From: Adiantum capillus-veneris
Taxonomy: Eukaryota > Streptophyta > Polypodiopsida > Polypodiales > Pteridaceae
NCBI GenBank assembly: GCA_014529385.2
Contig: CM043957.1
Span: 87,144,381-87,208,380, forward strand
DNA: 64,000 bases
Direction: 5' to 3'
The position numbers and the translations under genes were made by a program. The notes below the pieces were generated by a model that saw only the letters and a program-made list of their open reading frames with translations, had not been told where the DNA came from and did not search any database. This document shows, one piece after another, positions 10,706 through 21,365 of this stretch (the first letter of the stretch is position 1; each line of letters opens with the position of its first letter).

Positions 10706-11443
10706 ACCTTCCTTAGAATAAGTGCTTTGCTCTTCCGACGTGATGTATCCTCCTAAAATTCCTTGTGCTACCTTTTCATATGGAGTGAGCTTAGGTTTAG
10801 CAATTGTGTTAGCCTTACCCTTAGGTTCATTTTGAGAGTTCTTTTCTGAGAGACTATGGTAAGAAGAGTTACCGTTCTTACCGTTCTTGCCGTGCTACGG
10901 GTTCTCAAAAGTCTAAGAGGTACTTGTGGAAGTCTTGGTTTCCTTAGGCTTTCCCTTGTTGTGCTTCATCTCCTGTGCGAGAGCAATCGCTACCGCCTTG
11001 TTGAGATCAATTGGATCGAGCACCTCGACATCATACTTGATATACTCGTCCAATCCATAAAGGAATGCCTCTTTGCGCTCATCATCCGACTTGCGTAATT
11101 GGGTACCTAGCTTCAAAACACGATTAGAGAAAGACATAACTGGCATACCATTTTGCTTGAGAGCGCGCCAATCGTCCTTCAATCGTGCGAGATACTGAGC
11201 TGGCATAAACCGCGCCTTGAGCTTGTCTTGGAAATCGACCCAATTGAAGAAAAAGGGCGTGAATTCGTCGGCTTCCTCTAGGTACGCGGCTAACTGTGCC
11301 TCTTGCCATGCATGGTACCAATTGATGGCATCACTGGCAAGGTACATAGCTGCCATCAAAACCATGCTATTTCCTGTCTTCTTAGTTGTCACAAAATAAG
11401 CATTAAATTGATGCAACCAAGAATGAATAATTGTAGCATCCAT
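10706..11443 (-). pseudogene. Gag core (retrotransposon gag domain)
   Basis: The frame from 11443 encodes a plant Ty3 gag capsid domain: AMYLASDAINWYHAW, then FQDKLKARFMPAQYLARLKDDW, a spaced pattern of Trp and aromatic residues typical of the family. The product forms the virus-like particle that packages element RNA. Two in-frame TAG codons, at 10913-10915 and 10895-10897, interrupt it. Past them the same frame runs through a Lys/Ser-rich linker into the CCHC knuckle. Both sit where a Gln codon would fit. The N-terminal segment lies in a different frame at 11526-11900. Confidence 0.85.
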
Positions 11444-11525
11444 CTTACCATCATACTTATTGAACTGGATCTTCTCTGTGACTGGGTTGTTGGAGTCCGA
11501 ATCTCGGCTTGCGCCACTTTATGAA

Positions 11526-11900
11526 CTACCAACATCTTTGGCTGGTTCGGACTTCGAGGCAAGAACCTATCGAACCAATTCTTGCGTGCGGAGGTCCCGC
11601 TGAACCTCCCAATCGGCCTCCAAGGCCGCTCGTCCTTGCTTCAGCTTCCTCCTTTCTTTGTGCTTTTCTTTCTTTGCGTTCATCACGCTCGCGTTCCAAG
11701 GCAATGCGAATCGCTTCTTGTTGTGCCATCATGTCCATCATTGATTTTACCAAGGCCTCCATAGGATTTGGTGCAATCCCGGGCATAGATGGCATAGGGG
11801 AAGGGTCAGGAAAACCTCCATGGTGAGGAAATTCTTCTTCACTACTTTCATGCCCATCACCTCCATGCGAAGTATCCATTCCGCTTCGAGTGATGACCAT
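11526..11900 (-). pseudogene. Gag N-terminal segment, frameshifted
   Basis: It starts MVITRSGMD, with an acidic and Pro/Met-rich stretch (residues about 15-45) followed by a charged helix, probably a coiled coil (ALERERDERKERKAQRKEE, about residues 65-85). This is the usual layout of the N-terminus of a plant Ty3 Gag, upstream of the capsid core. A shift and a TAA near 11495-11540 separate it from the core at 11443. The Met at 11900 is the probable Gag start, about 440 bases after the primer-binding site. Confidence 0.65.
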
Positions 11901-12341
11901 GCACTGTGATCTTAGGGTCTTAAGTTCACGAGGAACTTGGGTTCTCGTGGGTCTTGGGTTCTTTAGTTCTTAGGGTTCTTGAGGGTCTTGAAGTTCTGCT
12001 TTCGCTTGTAATCTGTGTTAGAGAAGGATCTTCTCTTCACCCGAGTTCTGCTCTTTTCCGCGGACGCACCCCTTGGCGGCCTTGCGCTCACACCAAGGTT
12101 GCTTTTTCCCACCTCACGTCGATTGGCCGGCCGCTAAGTGCACGGTCCGCTCTCAATGAGTGAAAAGAGGCACAAGGGTAGGCTGAACAACCCCTTCTTT
12201 CTTGGGTTTCCTGTCACTCTTCAAAAACACGATTAGGAATCGACACGCCCAGGTGAACTTGGGTTCGTACGACCTCAACAAGAAAAAAAAATTATGTGGT
12301 TCTTGTGGTTCTTTCCTTGAGTGATACAGAACACTGCCAAA

Positions 12342-12353
12342 GCTCTGATACCA
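12342..12353 (-). promoter_or_regulatory. tRNA-iMet primer-binding site of the nested element
   Basis: The minus strand reads TGGTATCAGAGC exactly, separated by one base from the 5' LTR that starts at 12355 on the plus strand. This is the standard first-strand priming site of plant LTR elements. Confidence 0.9.
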
Positions 12354-12354
12354 A

Positions 12355-13585
12355 TGTAAGGTGCTGCGAAATGAATGTTGAACTTTGCTCAAGATGAGTG
12401 CTCCGAACTGTGCTCAAGGTTCCTTGTTCTTAGGGAAGGTAGAGCCTTCCGTTCTTTATGAGAGAGTGCTCCGAACTGTGCTCAAGGTTCCTTGTTCTTA
12501 GGGAAGGTAGAGCCCTCCGTTCCTTAATGAGAGAGTGCAATGGACACAAACAAAGTGAATGGACACTATGAATGGAAATGCATGAGCTTGAGAGATAGAG
12601 AAGAGAATACGACACCAGAGACGTAAAACCCTCCTCCAAGGGCCCCACTCTCGTCGGCGAGAGTGGTCTATGCTAATGATTGCACAATCTGGTACAATGG
12701 CTGAATGCAAATCTAATGGGCTATGTCGATGTCGACGGTGCGGACGACGAGGATGATGCTAAGGCTGAAAACTGAGTGTTCTCCTAACCTGTTGCACTGT
12801 TGTCCAAAAACGCTAGGTATGCTGAAATCTGCTGATGCAAAAACGCCATCTGCTGGTACTCTGAATGCAACTGAAAACCACTGTGGTACTCGTGTCCAGA
12901 AGCGCTATGAGTGGCTGAAAACTGCGGCTTCAAACGCTGAAATGGCAAGCCAAAAACGCTGGTGTAGGTTGCCAAAAACGCTGGTGTAGGTTGCCAAAAA
13001 CGTTGATCCCATGCTGTGGAAAAACGCTGGCTGTGCTTGTCAAAACGCTGATTTGCTGGATCTGGAAACGCTATGCTGCTGAGGCTATGGCGATGAGGCT
13101 AATGGCTGAAAACGCTACGGGGAGTGTGGTGTAGGTCGCGGGTCTTGCTGGAGGAAATCGCCACCAAGAAGGGGGAGTCTTACTTGAGAGAGAGAGGGGG
13201 AACCTGCTGCCCTTGGCCTGTGTTCTCCTTGCTCTTCTGCCAAATAGTGCTAGCCTAGGTTTGCTTATATATTATCTTACCCAAATTGCCCTACTCATTT
13301 CCCAACAAAAGTCACTTAATAAATAAGTGAAAAATGTCAAAAATAGGAAAAATAGGTTTAATGCACTGGAAAATTCCCTTGATGGATTATGATGGGAATG
13401 CTTATGATCATGTTGTGTGCAACCGGAGGATATGCATCTAATCTAAGTGACTGATCATACACGGTCTGCGAACATACTCACAAAAGTGCCAGATCACTTC
13501 CTATTCTAGATTGACTTGACAGACTGAACCCTGGTCATGCTGTAGCTTGTCCACGGACACATAGGGTTGGATGTGTCACGTGACA
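12355..13585 (-). repeat. 5' LTR of the nested element
   Basis: Direct copy of 7888-9032. It carries two internal tandem duplications that the other LTR lacks: about 70 bases around 12400-12520 (the segment starting CTCCGAACTGTGCTCAAGG) and about 22 bases at 12954-12995 (AAAAACGCTGGTGTAGGTTG). These arose after insertion, or one LTR lost them. Confidence 0.92.
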
Positions 13586-14432
13586 TCAGGTGCCCAAAGC
13601 CCTGTTTAAGCACCCTAAGGCTTCCCCGAGGGTCCCTTGGTGTTACTTGCAGTTTAGGTGTAAAAACCTAAATCTGCAAATAAACGCGGCACGCATAGGA
13701 GCTCTCGCACGTAATGGGACAGTTCCCCTGAGTTTGGACGAGTTTTCACGCGAGAAAACTCTCTATTTTTGCAATTTGTTGCGATGGAACTGTGCATACC
13801 TATAGAGGACTAGCAATCAGCTAATGCACCACCTGTCCAGAAAGCTCTTGCCTTGCCAAACGTGCGTAAAAGCCACAGAACTATACATGGTCATCTGAGA
13901 ACCCCAACTAGTGGGGCATTTACCATATGTGCAAAGGGGAGAGAGAGATGCACAAGAGCAAATCATCATGCTACATGAGACAAGGTAAGCTTTCCATTAG
14001 AGCTTCAAATTGAAAATCCACTCAGAAAACTGAAATTCAGCCTCCCTTCTCATATTTGGGCACCCCCTCTTGGGTTGAGAGTTTCTGGATGGTGTACTAG
14101 CCTACAGGTTGCTCTCCTACTATCATGTGTCCAGTTTGGCCCATTTGGTTCCTAGTACCCACCAACTTATAAGGTCCTGCCAAGGGGCCTAAAAGACTTC
14201 AACTAAGCCTAGCCACTTCTTTACTAGTCAGATTCCACTGCCGAATCCCGATCAGCCCAACCATCACGTGGCTACTCCTACGGGTGAAACTCTCGGCCAA
14301 CGGCCGTTTCACATTGGCCATGCAATGTCCATGCATTTGTGATTTCAAAAAGAGAGTCCCAAAAATTAAATAAAAATGAAGGGAAGAAAACCAACAAATA
14401 AAATTAGTGTTTATCACAGTCTCATGGCATCA

Positions 14433-14775
14433 GCTTTTGGTATTGGATCCTTTAGGGGGCTCAGCTTTTCATGTATTTGGATGCTAGGGGCCTTTAAACA
14501 CAAGCCTTGGGGGCTCTCTTTTGCATTCTTGCATGTGCAAAAGCAGAGGCAAAGCTCCCGACCGGTTGTACCTTTTGTCAAGCAATATAAAATAAACACC
14601 AAAAGGGGCGCCAGGGTTTTGGGGCCACTAATCTGGGAGTGGAACTCTACCACTATGTGTCTATTGTGTGGATCTTCTCTCTCTCTCTCTTTGTTCAGTT
14701 GTTTTGAAGTGCTAAAAGCCTATTCCAGACTTGTTCTTTTCAGTTGGCACATGGTACCCTCCCATCACAATACTA
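14433..14775 (+). repeat. LTR fragment (LTR3), plus orientation, abutting LTR2
   Basis: It holds the promoter-distal part of a related LTR: GCCTTTAAACACAAGCC near 14489, GCAATATAAAATAAACACC, AAAGGGGCGCC at 14602-14612, and GGCACATGGTACCCTCCCAT before 14775. These match, in opposite orientation, the 7113-7400 part of LTR2. Its upstream half is missing, because LTR2 starts right beside it. Confidence 0.65.
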
Positions 14776-16777
14776 CCCCTATGCCCCTACCCACACCTTT
14801 ATATCCACGATTGTGCTGATCGGCCAGCTAGAAGGCAGCCTCACGACTCTACGATGAAGAAACTAGGGTGAAATAGGCACCCAAGGGCCAAGGCCCTCTA
14901 GAGCCATGGGGAAAAACCATAGTTACAAGGAATGGCCGTTTTTAGGTCTCCGTTCCCCATTCCCATTCTAGCAGAATCTAGCTTCCCGTTCCGAATCCCT
15001 GTTCCGTGTTTTAGAGGTGAGTATCCGTAACATGGAATGGCATTTCATGGCTGTTGTTGTTCCCAATCCCGTGTTACGACTTCCCGTTCCGGGTAACTAT
15101 GGGAAAAACTAGAAAGGCTGGGAAAGATACTCCCACCTTGCAGAAGCCTAGTGGCCATGGAACCAAGCCAAAACCTCGAGCTAAACGTGGCTAAATAAAT
15201 CCCAACATGAGAAAACTACCTCACTCCGGCCAGGCACAGCCACAAAATAGTCCTCATTGCCTACTAGATGTCCTTGGGAGATATCTAAACCGACTGGACG
15301 AATCGAGAGAGATGTCAAAACTCTACACCCCCTCTCCGTTCCTGCAAAGGAAGACGGTCGAGGAAGCTGGAGTGAGCAATCTGCAGCTATAAGGTGAGAG
15401 TTTAATGGACAAGGATATCTGCAACAAATCTCTGCAATAGAAAAAAAATCATGCATTATACGATCCAGTATCTACCCTCAAAAGAAGTCCAAAAAGTACA
15501 ATGCAGTCCGCTCAAAGTAAACCTAACTCTAACCAAAATCTCAACTCAACCGACACATAAGTCGCACAAGCACATCTGCAAAAGGTACTACTACTAACCA
15601 CTCCATGAGAAAGCATCGAAACTGAGGGTAAAGGCGTAATCGACTAGTACCTGGATTATTTCCCAACTCTAAAATGCTTCTTCCTCGAGGAAAGAGTCCA
15701 ACTCCACTCACATACCACATGCTAGAATCTCCACGCTGCTATGGGAAGTCCAAAGAAAGTGAACAACCAAGTCTACTAAGAAATCAATTGTCTAATGACG
15801 AAGAATCAAAGAACTGCATCAAACACCATTGTCATGAGTGAATTGCAAACTATAACTAAAGGAACTCCATCCAAACTAAGAGTGAAAACTGCTATTGATC
15901 TTCCTCTGTCTGGAACACTTCCTGAGACGGAACGAGAGAATATCACCCTACTCTTAGAGTAAATCAAGAACATACATCGAACAGAAAAGGATAAACATCA
16001 ATACTGAGACTGCAGCTAATACGGCAAGATCAAGAGACCCTGCACCCAAGCGCTCCAAGAGCACAGAAAGCCACCAAATAAACTGACAATCATGTCCTCT
16101 GCACATGGAACCAAACGCCTGGAAGAGAGTAGTCCGTGAAAACCACCCCCCAAGCTGACTCCACATCCCCCTCCGAAGGGAGAACACCCGGACGATGAAT
16201 AACTTCCACGACTCTCCAACAATCTCTACCTGTGTAGCTAGACCACCCAAGGTAGGTAACTCCGAAATAAAAATATACCTATGGAACCTAGAACCAAACC
16301 TGGGAGAATCGAGAAGACTGTCTCCCCACTTTGAAGGATGTCATGGCTAACTGTAACTAGTTCCTAGTCCAAGAAGGACCAATATCCACCTGTACGAAAC
16401 TCCATACCATTCTAAGGAAAAGGGAAGTAGGTGTGTCCTGAACAGTAAAGTCTCGAGGGATCAATCTAAAATATATAACACAAAAACTATAGCTTGGATG
16501 CACTGGGAAGAGCAACCGTCCCACCACAAATCTGAAAGACCAAGCAATCACCCAAGTGGCTCGCTAAACGCTCCAGTTTGCCCTCAGAGCACAACCGCCG
16601 TGCAAACCGTCTCACATTCTGTTTCCAAAATCTCGTGAGCGTAGGCCGAAACCTCCTTGTTCATATCTCAAAGTAAGAGTATCTACAAAACACAAACACT
16701 GTAGCAAACTCTAGTAGAACTCATACACGTGTCAAAGTCGACGATGCGAAAGCGTAGAGACCAAGGGGAGTGAGCAC

Positions 16778-16779
<2 letters not shown>

Positions 16780-16812
<33 letters not shown>
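16780..16812. repeat. (GA)n microsatellite
   Basis: About 16 uninterrupted GA units. Confidence 0.98.
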
Positions 16813-16814
<2 letters not shown>

Positions 16815-16985
16815 TCCTGAACCAATCAACCTTGGCAATGAATAACTGAATGTGTATACAATGGAGGCAAGGGGTTGCTTACATAGCAATCCCAGTAAAT
16901 TGCCCTACCCAAGACTTTGACAAATAAGTAAAATAAATACCTAAAAGCCAAACTAAATAATGGGATCACATTGGGTAGTTCACTT

Positions 16986-17250
16986 GAGATGCCTAAACTT
17001 TAACAACACAGATCATCACCTATTGTTCGCAATCGTAAACTCATCGCGTGAACTTGCTAGACCGTCGCAACAGAATCTCCTCAAGCTCTTATCACACCAA
17101 GGGAACCTTGTATCTGGTGAGATGCCTAAACTTTAACAACACAGATCATCACCTATTGTTCCAATCGTAAACTCATCGTGTGAACTTGCTAGACCGTCGC
17201 AACAGAATCTCCTTTGGCTCTTATCACACCAGGGGAACCTTGTATCTGGT
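16986..17250. repeat. Tandem duplication, 133-bp unit
   Basis: Two adjacent copies starting GAGATGCCTAAACTTTAACA (16986 and 17119) and ending TATCTGGT, with only a handful of differences and a one-base indel. Confidence 0.92.
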
Positions 17251-18029
17251 ACACTCATCTGCAACTAGGGGTGCCAACAGGTGCTTTTATAGGCACCGGA
17301 AGCTGGCAAGAATAGCGGGTAGATTTAGGCACCTAACTTTTCCCACGAGGGGAGGGGGTGAAATAGGGGCAATGGCTATCTGTTACTATTAAGAGAGGGG
17401 GTCCAATCTGCCCAAAATAGCAGGAGGCACCTAGCTTTTGCCCTTTTAAATCGCAAATGGCTGCCCACTTATTAAGTGGGTCGCTCGTCAATTTGTAAAA
17501 ATGGTCTGAGCCTGTTCAAAACTCAATAAAAACTTATGAGCTGAAAACTATGCTTACACAAACACACCCTACGTGTCCTTGGATGCAGTCTCATGCACAG
17601 ATGTGATGCGGACAAACTCGTTTACGGAAAAGCATCTGCTTTCCAGAAAAGCACTCAAAAATTAACTCGCTTTTTCAGAAAGCAACTGCATTTCCTCAAA
17701 GCTACTCAAAACCCATCTTCATTCAAGTGCTAACATCCTATGCATAACTCATCCTCAATTCAAATTTCCTACTCAAACCATGGAGTGTTTGATGCTACCG
17801 TCATGATGCATCGAGAATGACCACTACTTGCTCTCACATCCACCGAACTTACGGATCCTTAGCAATGCTTTATGTCGCCAATCACATAACATCCAAGATG
17901 TCCATTCTTGATGGCTCACTCAACCTTGTAAATCTACAATTCCCAACTTAACAAATCTAATGTGCACAAATGTAAATAGTCTTAATTTCATTAAATTGAA
18001 ATTCCATGGAAAATAAGAAAATAGCCAAT

Positions 18030-18330
18030 TTAGTGACAAAAACTTTTGGGGAAAGGTCTAATCCAACCTAGTTCATCACCTTTCTCCTCACCAGTGATTC
18101 TAGCAGTAAAGAAAGATGGATCTTGGAGAATGTGCATAGACTACACTGATCTTAATAAGATCACCATCAAGAAAAGGTTTCAACACCCAAAATCGATAAT
18201 ATACTTGATAGGTTATAGGGTTCTTCATGTTTCGGCGGAACGATCTAAAAAGTGGTTATTATCAAATCAAGATCACTCCTAGAGATGTATACAACATTGC
18301 ATTCAAGATAAACGTGATTATGAATATTCA
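18030..18330 (+). pseudogene. Ty3/gypsy RT fragment
   Basis: The translation gives KGLIQPSSSPFSSPVI and [12 protein letters not shown], the N-terminal part of a Ty3 RT. After shifts it continues as KIDNILDRL and YYQIKITPRDV, ending near 18330. The catalytic half is absent. It joins LTR-like sequence at its right end, so it is a remnant truncated by another insertion or by deletion. Confidence 0.85.
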
Positions 18331-18539
18331 CTGACTTACATCTTTGTGCGAGTGCAAGATTTGCACGGTCATACGCATGTGTGCATAGAGTCAATGTCTG
18401 CCGAGCTATGTCCTATGTCCGTTTTGTAGGCGTAATCAAGGACGGTTACTCGTCTATCAAGGGGGGTAAGTCATAAAGTGATGACATGGTAGCTCAATAA
18501 CCAAGGAAGGAGAGAGAAAAATCCAATTGATGACATGTC

Positions 18540-18960
18540 ACCGTAAATTGCACCGAGATTTTGGCCGCAAATCGTAGGCTATCGCAACCACCTGGGAAAG
18601 CTTTTGAACGTCACTTTTTAGCAGAGCTTTTGGGAGTTGATGTTTTAAGCGCAGAGAGATTTTGGGGGCACCCTAATTTTACATCCTCCTACCTACGTAA
18701 GTGTGCTTTGGGAGCCACTCTGACATATCAATGCATGGTTGCATGGTTGCACGGTTGTGAGTACTCCCCGGCAGTTATACTCTGTGATTATCAATACAAA
18801 AAGAGGCGCCAGACTTTGAAGCCAATGCATCTGGAAGCGCAACCCCTCTGCTTCATGCCGACTTCTCTCATGTTTTGAAGTTCAAGTGTCAAACTTTGTC
18901 TAGTTCGGTTCGTGTGTTGTTGAAGATCTCACTCTTGGTTGGCCAAGTCGGTTACAACCA
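18540..18960 (+). repeat. Possible LTR remnant (LTR4) with the GAGGCGCC block
   Basis: The segment AATACAAAAAGAGGCGCC at 18793-18810 is followed by a GAAGCCAATGCATC stretch. This resembles the AAAGGGGCGCC-GGGGCC block found in LTR1, LTR2 and LTR3. The borders are not visible. Confidence 0.4.
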
Positions 18961-19242
18961 ATCTCCACATTCCTCTTCACTCTTTGCTCCGTCAACGAAA
19001 AACCTCGCTAGATACTTCCTCATCATATAATAATACTTTTAGAAACATTCACCCGTCTCGTTGAAGAGAACTTGGGCATGTGAATCGGCTAGGACCAATT
19101 GAAATGAAGAGGGTTCTCCAAAACAGCACCAAATCAGCCCCAAGAGGGTAAAAACATCAGCAACCAGCCGTACTCTCCTTGTCATGAAAAATCAGCCCCA
19201 CAAACTCGCACGGGGCACCATACGACTCTAGAGCACACCATA

Positions 19243-19254
19243 GCTCTGATACCA
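19243..19254 (-). promoter_or_regulatory. tRNA-iMet primer-binding site, orphan
   Basis: The minus strand reads TGGTATCAGAGC exactly. It implies an LTR edge at about 19255 with the LTR at higher coordinates and the element body below. A second LTR or coding interior was not recognised. The LTR probably covers part of 19255-19980. Confidence 0.6.
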
Positions 19255-20215
19255 AGTCAAAGGGTCAATCAAAAAGGTGAATCGGTGACGAAGTCACCAA
19301 CGGAGAGCAAAACATCTGTCAATCAAGGGCAGCCACTGATCTTGGATCTCCTGCAAGAGAACTCCTTCAAATCAGCCTCCAACTATGGGCAGCCCTCCAT
19401 TGCAATGAAGCAAGGCTCTCGGGCAGCTCTCTGATGTACACAACCTGCAATTTGCTACACCCCCCTTGGAGATACCAACGCACTAGCAGATCCCCCACAA
19501 AACGACCGGAGAGGTGGCAAACAGATACGACCTGCATTCGTTGTTCACTTAAGGAGGAAGAGAAGCGCCAAGATTGTTTGTGAGTTGTCACTCATGCTCA
19601 CATGGTTTGTTGTGTGATAAGTACTGTACTCTGCCCGGTTTTCTTGCTAAAAGATCTGGCTCTTACCTTACTTATAAGGAGAAGGTGATGACCCAGTTTT
19701 CTTGCTAAGAGACCTTGGCTAGGAAGTCGGGACGCAACACAGATGTGGTATTCACTACTAGTCACACTTTCGATATGCATCCATGGAAGCTTCTCTTCCC
19801 CACCACATGTGCTATTATCCTCTCGACATTGTGGAAGGCTCGATTTATCAAGTTGATCGGCCATGTGCCTGCCAACTCTGCTGACACCCTAACAAGCATA
19901 TGGCCAAAGCTTTTCTACACAATTCATAGTCATTGGGGTGGTACTTCAATTGAGACTTCCAGAGCAGCAGAAGTATGCCCTTCATGAGGGCTTGGTCTTG
20001 CACATCTACATCTTCACCAGTTCTCCAGGTATGCGTATATGGTACTATTCCCTGAATTTGTGGTCTATCTTGCCCTGATGTGGTCAATCTTTGTAGATAC
20101 CAATTCCGTTCTATACAGCTTCATGGGATGGGCTTCTATACCAATCCTTGGGAACATACATACACAAAATTCAAGCCCATCTCTTTTGCAAAAAAAGAGA
20201 CAAAGGAGAGAAAAT

Positions 20216-20219
<4 letters not shown>

Positions 20220-20270
<51 letters not shown>
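20220..20270. repeat. (GA)n microsatellite
   Basis: About 25 uninterrupted GA units. Confidence 0.98.
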
Positions 20271-20272
<2 letters not shown>

Positions 20273-20915
20273 AGGAAGGATTCGTGCTCTAACTCAAAGT
20301 CACATAAGAATCGCCTTTCTGAGAGAGGTGATAACTCTGACACCATCTTGACCAGAACAATGATGCGCAATTTTATCTTTACACATTGTCCACTTCCATC
20401 CTTGGCAGCCCTCCCCTTCATTCACCCTCTCATGTAGAGAAATAAGGCATGATATCAAATTGTAATTGCAAGTGCAGGCACACGCACGCCCTTAAGCATT
20501 TAGTCTTAATTTTTCTTAAGAGTGCTTGGCATCAAAATGGCACTGTAGAAAGAAGGATTGCTTAACTTACACATGATACTATACCTGTTGAGAGACAATA
20601 TATCACTCGCGCGCAAATTATGTTTAAGCTGCTGGAAACCCACTTTGAATATTACAATCTATTAGTTTTGCCTTAAAGTGAAACCTAACACTCTGAAAGC
20701 ATCACCAACCCACTCGATAATTTCGAATTATTACAGCAGTGAAGAGTTCTATAACCAGTTCCTTACTATCACAAAATGATCTCAACCACCTCATCACTTG
20801 ACAAAAGCTCTTATTTGCTGTACAAGAATCCCTTTGCCTTGAAACAGCCACTCATTGTGCCTTGAGTGCAACTTGATGCATACAATAACTTGGCATGAAC
20901 AGATGCAAAGCTTAC

Positions 20916-21365
20916 CTCCAGTTCAGGGGTTGTATCAAGGGAGTCCTCAAGAATAACAGGAACACTAAACTTAGGATCCTGCTTGGGCTTGGCATTGGAA
21001 TTAAGCCCATGTGTGCCTGCATTTGTGGGACTGGTGGAAGTTCTTGTCTTTGTCGAATCAGCAGCAGCGGAAGCTACTCGTGATGAACGCGGCCGCGGAC
21101 GCAACGACGACAATGATGATGATGATGGAGGGCGATTTCTTAAGGAACGCTTTACAGATAAGGATGAGGGTGCGCGAGCCTTACGCCGTAGTGATGCTGG
21201 TAGTAATGATGGTACTCGCAAGGACGATGACGATAAAAAGCTTTCAACAGCTCTCGAAGAAGATGGAGGAAGTGGTAGACGGCGATGACACTGCCTTAGC
21301 TGAGGATAAGGAGCACGGTAAAGAAGGGGATGGCGCGAAGGAGAGAGCAGCGATCGCATCGCCAT
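20916..21365 (-). CDS. Candidate first exon of a host gene, possibly organelle-targeted
   Basis: A 150-codon open stretch begins at an ATG in good context (GAGAATGGCG) and ends at a consensus splice donor (GAG before GTAAG at 20911-20915), a phase-0 junction. The predicted N-terminus (MAMRSLLSPSRH) is rich in Ser, Arg, Leu and Pro and poor in acids over the first 100 residues, like a plastid or mitochondrial transit peptide. The C-terminal part turns acidic (VPVILEDSLDTTPELE). The interval is distinctly GC-rich against AT-rich flanks, and no transposon family was recognised. An upstream in-frame ATG at 21419 would add 18 residues. Downstream exons should lie below 20910 but could not be placed. 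The function is unknown. It could also be a chance frame in a GC-rich island. Confidence 0.42.

Larger units (their letters stand above)
7888..13585 (-). mobile_element. Complete non-autonomous Ty3-like LTR retrotransposon (gag-protease only)
   Basis: Two direct LTRs (7888-9032 and 12355-13585) bound a 3.3-kb interior. The 5-bp sequence TCAGG occurs at 7883-7887 and again at 13586-13590, as expected for target-site duplication. A primer-binding site adjoins the right LTR and a polypurine tract adjoins the left one. In minus orientation the interior encodes gag, a CCHC knuckle, an aspartic protease and a 332-aa frame of unknown function. No RT, RNase H or integrase motif was found, so enzymes would have to be supplied by another element. 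The LTRs differ by roughly three dozen substitutions over about 1.14 kb plus a few indels (counted by eye), so the insertion is not very recent. Confidence 0.92.
7113..14432 (-). mobile_element. Minus-strand LTR (LTR2), split by a nested element
   Basis: Removing the nested element (7888-13585) and one copy of its TCAGG target duplicate joins 7113-7887 to 13591-14432, giving one LTR of about 1.6 kb. Read on the minus strand it parallels LTR1 (2877-4453) block by block: GGACATTGCATGGCCAATGTG near 14330, GCAAGGCAAGAGC near 13850, GGGGCGCC near 7253, and an end in GTGACA next to the primer site. Only this 5' LTR is recognised. The interior below 7100 shows no gag-pol, so the element may be a non-autonomous derivative or a decayed copy. 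Confidence 0.75.
14776..18029. other. Non-coding stretch, no gene recognised
   Basis: No recognisable protein on either strand. It contains repeats of the CCCGTTCC type near 14940-15090, a (GA)n tract at 16780-16812 and a 133-bp tandem at 16986-17250. The segment around 16870-16990 has the order GCTTACATA, AAATTGCCCTACC, AAATAAGTAAAAT, which loosely parallels the U3 of the nested element's LTR (8700-8780). This suggests an old relative of it on the minus strand. Confidence 0.5.

Noticed and set aside
15954-16250. 98-codon minus-strand frame with hydrophobic end
   Set aside because: No motif, no codon continuity around it and no splice context. Probably a chance frame.
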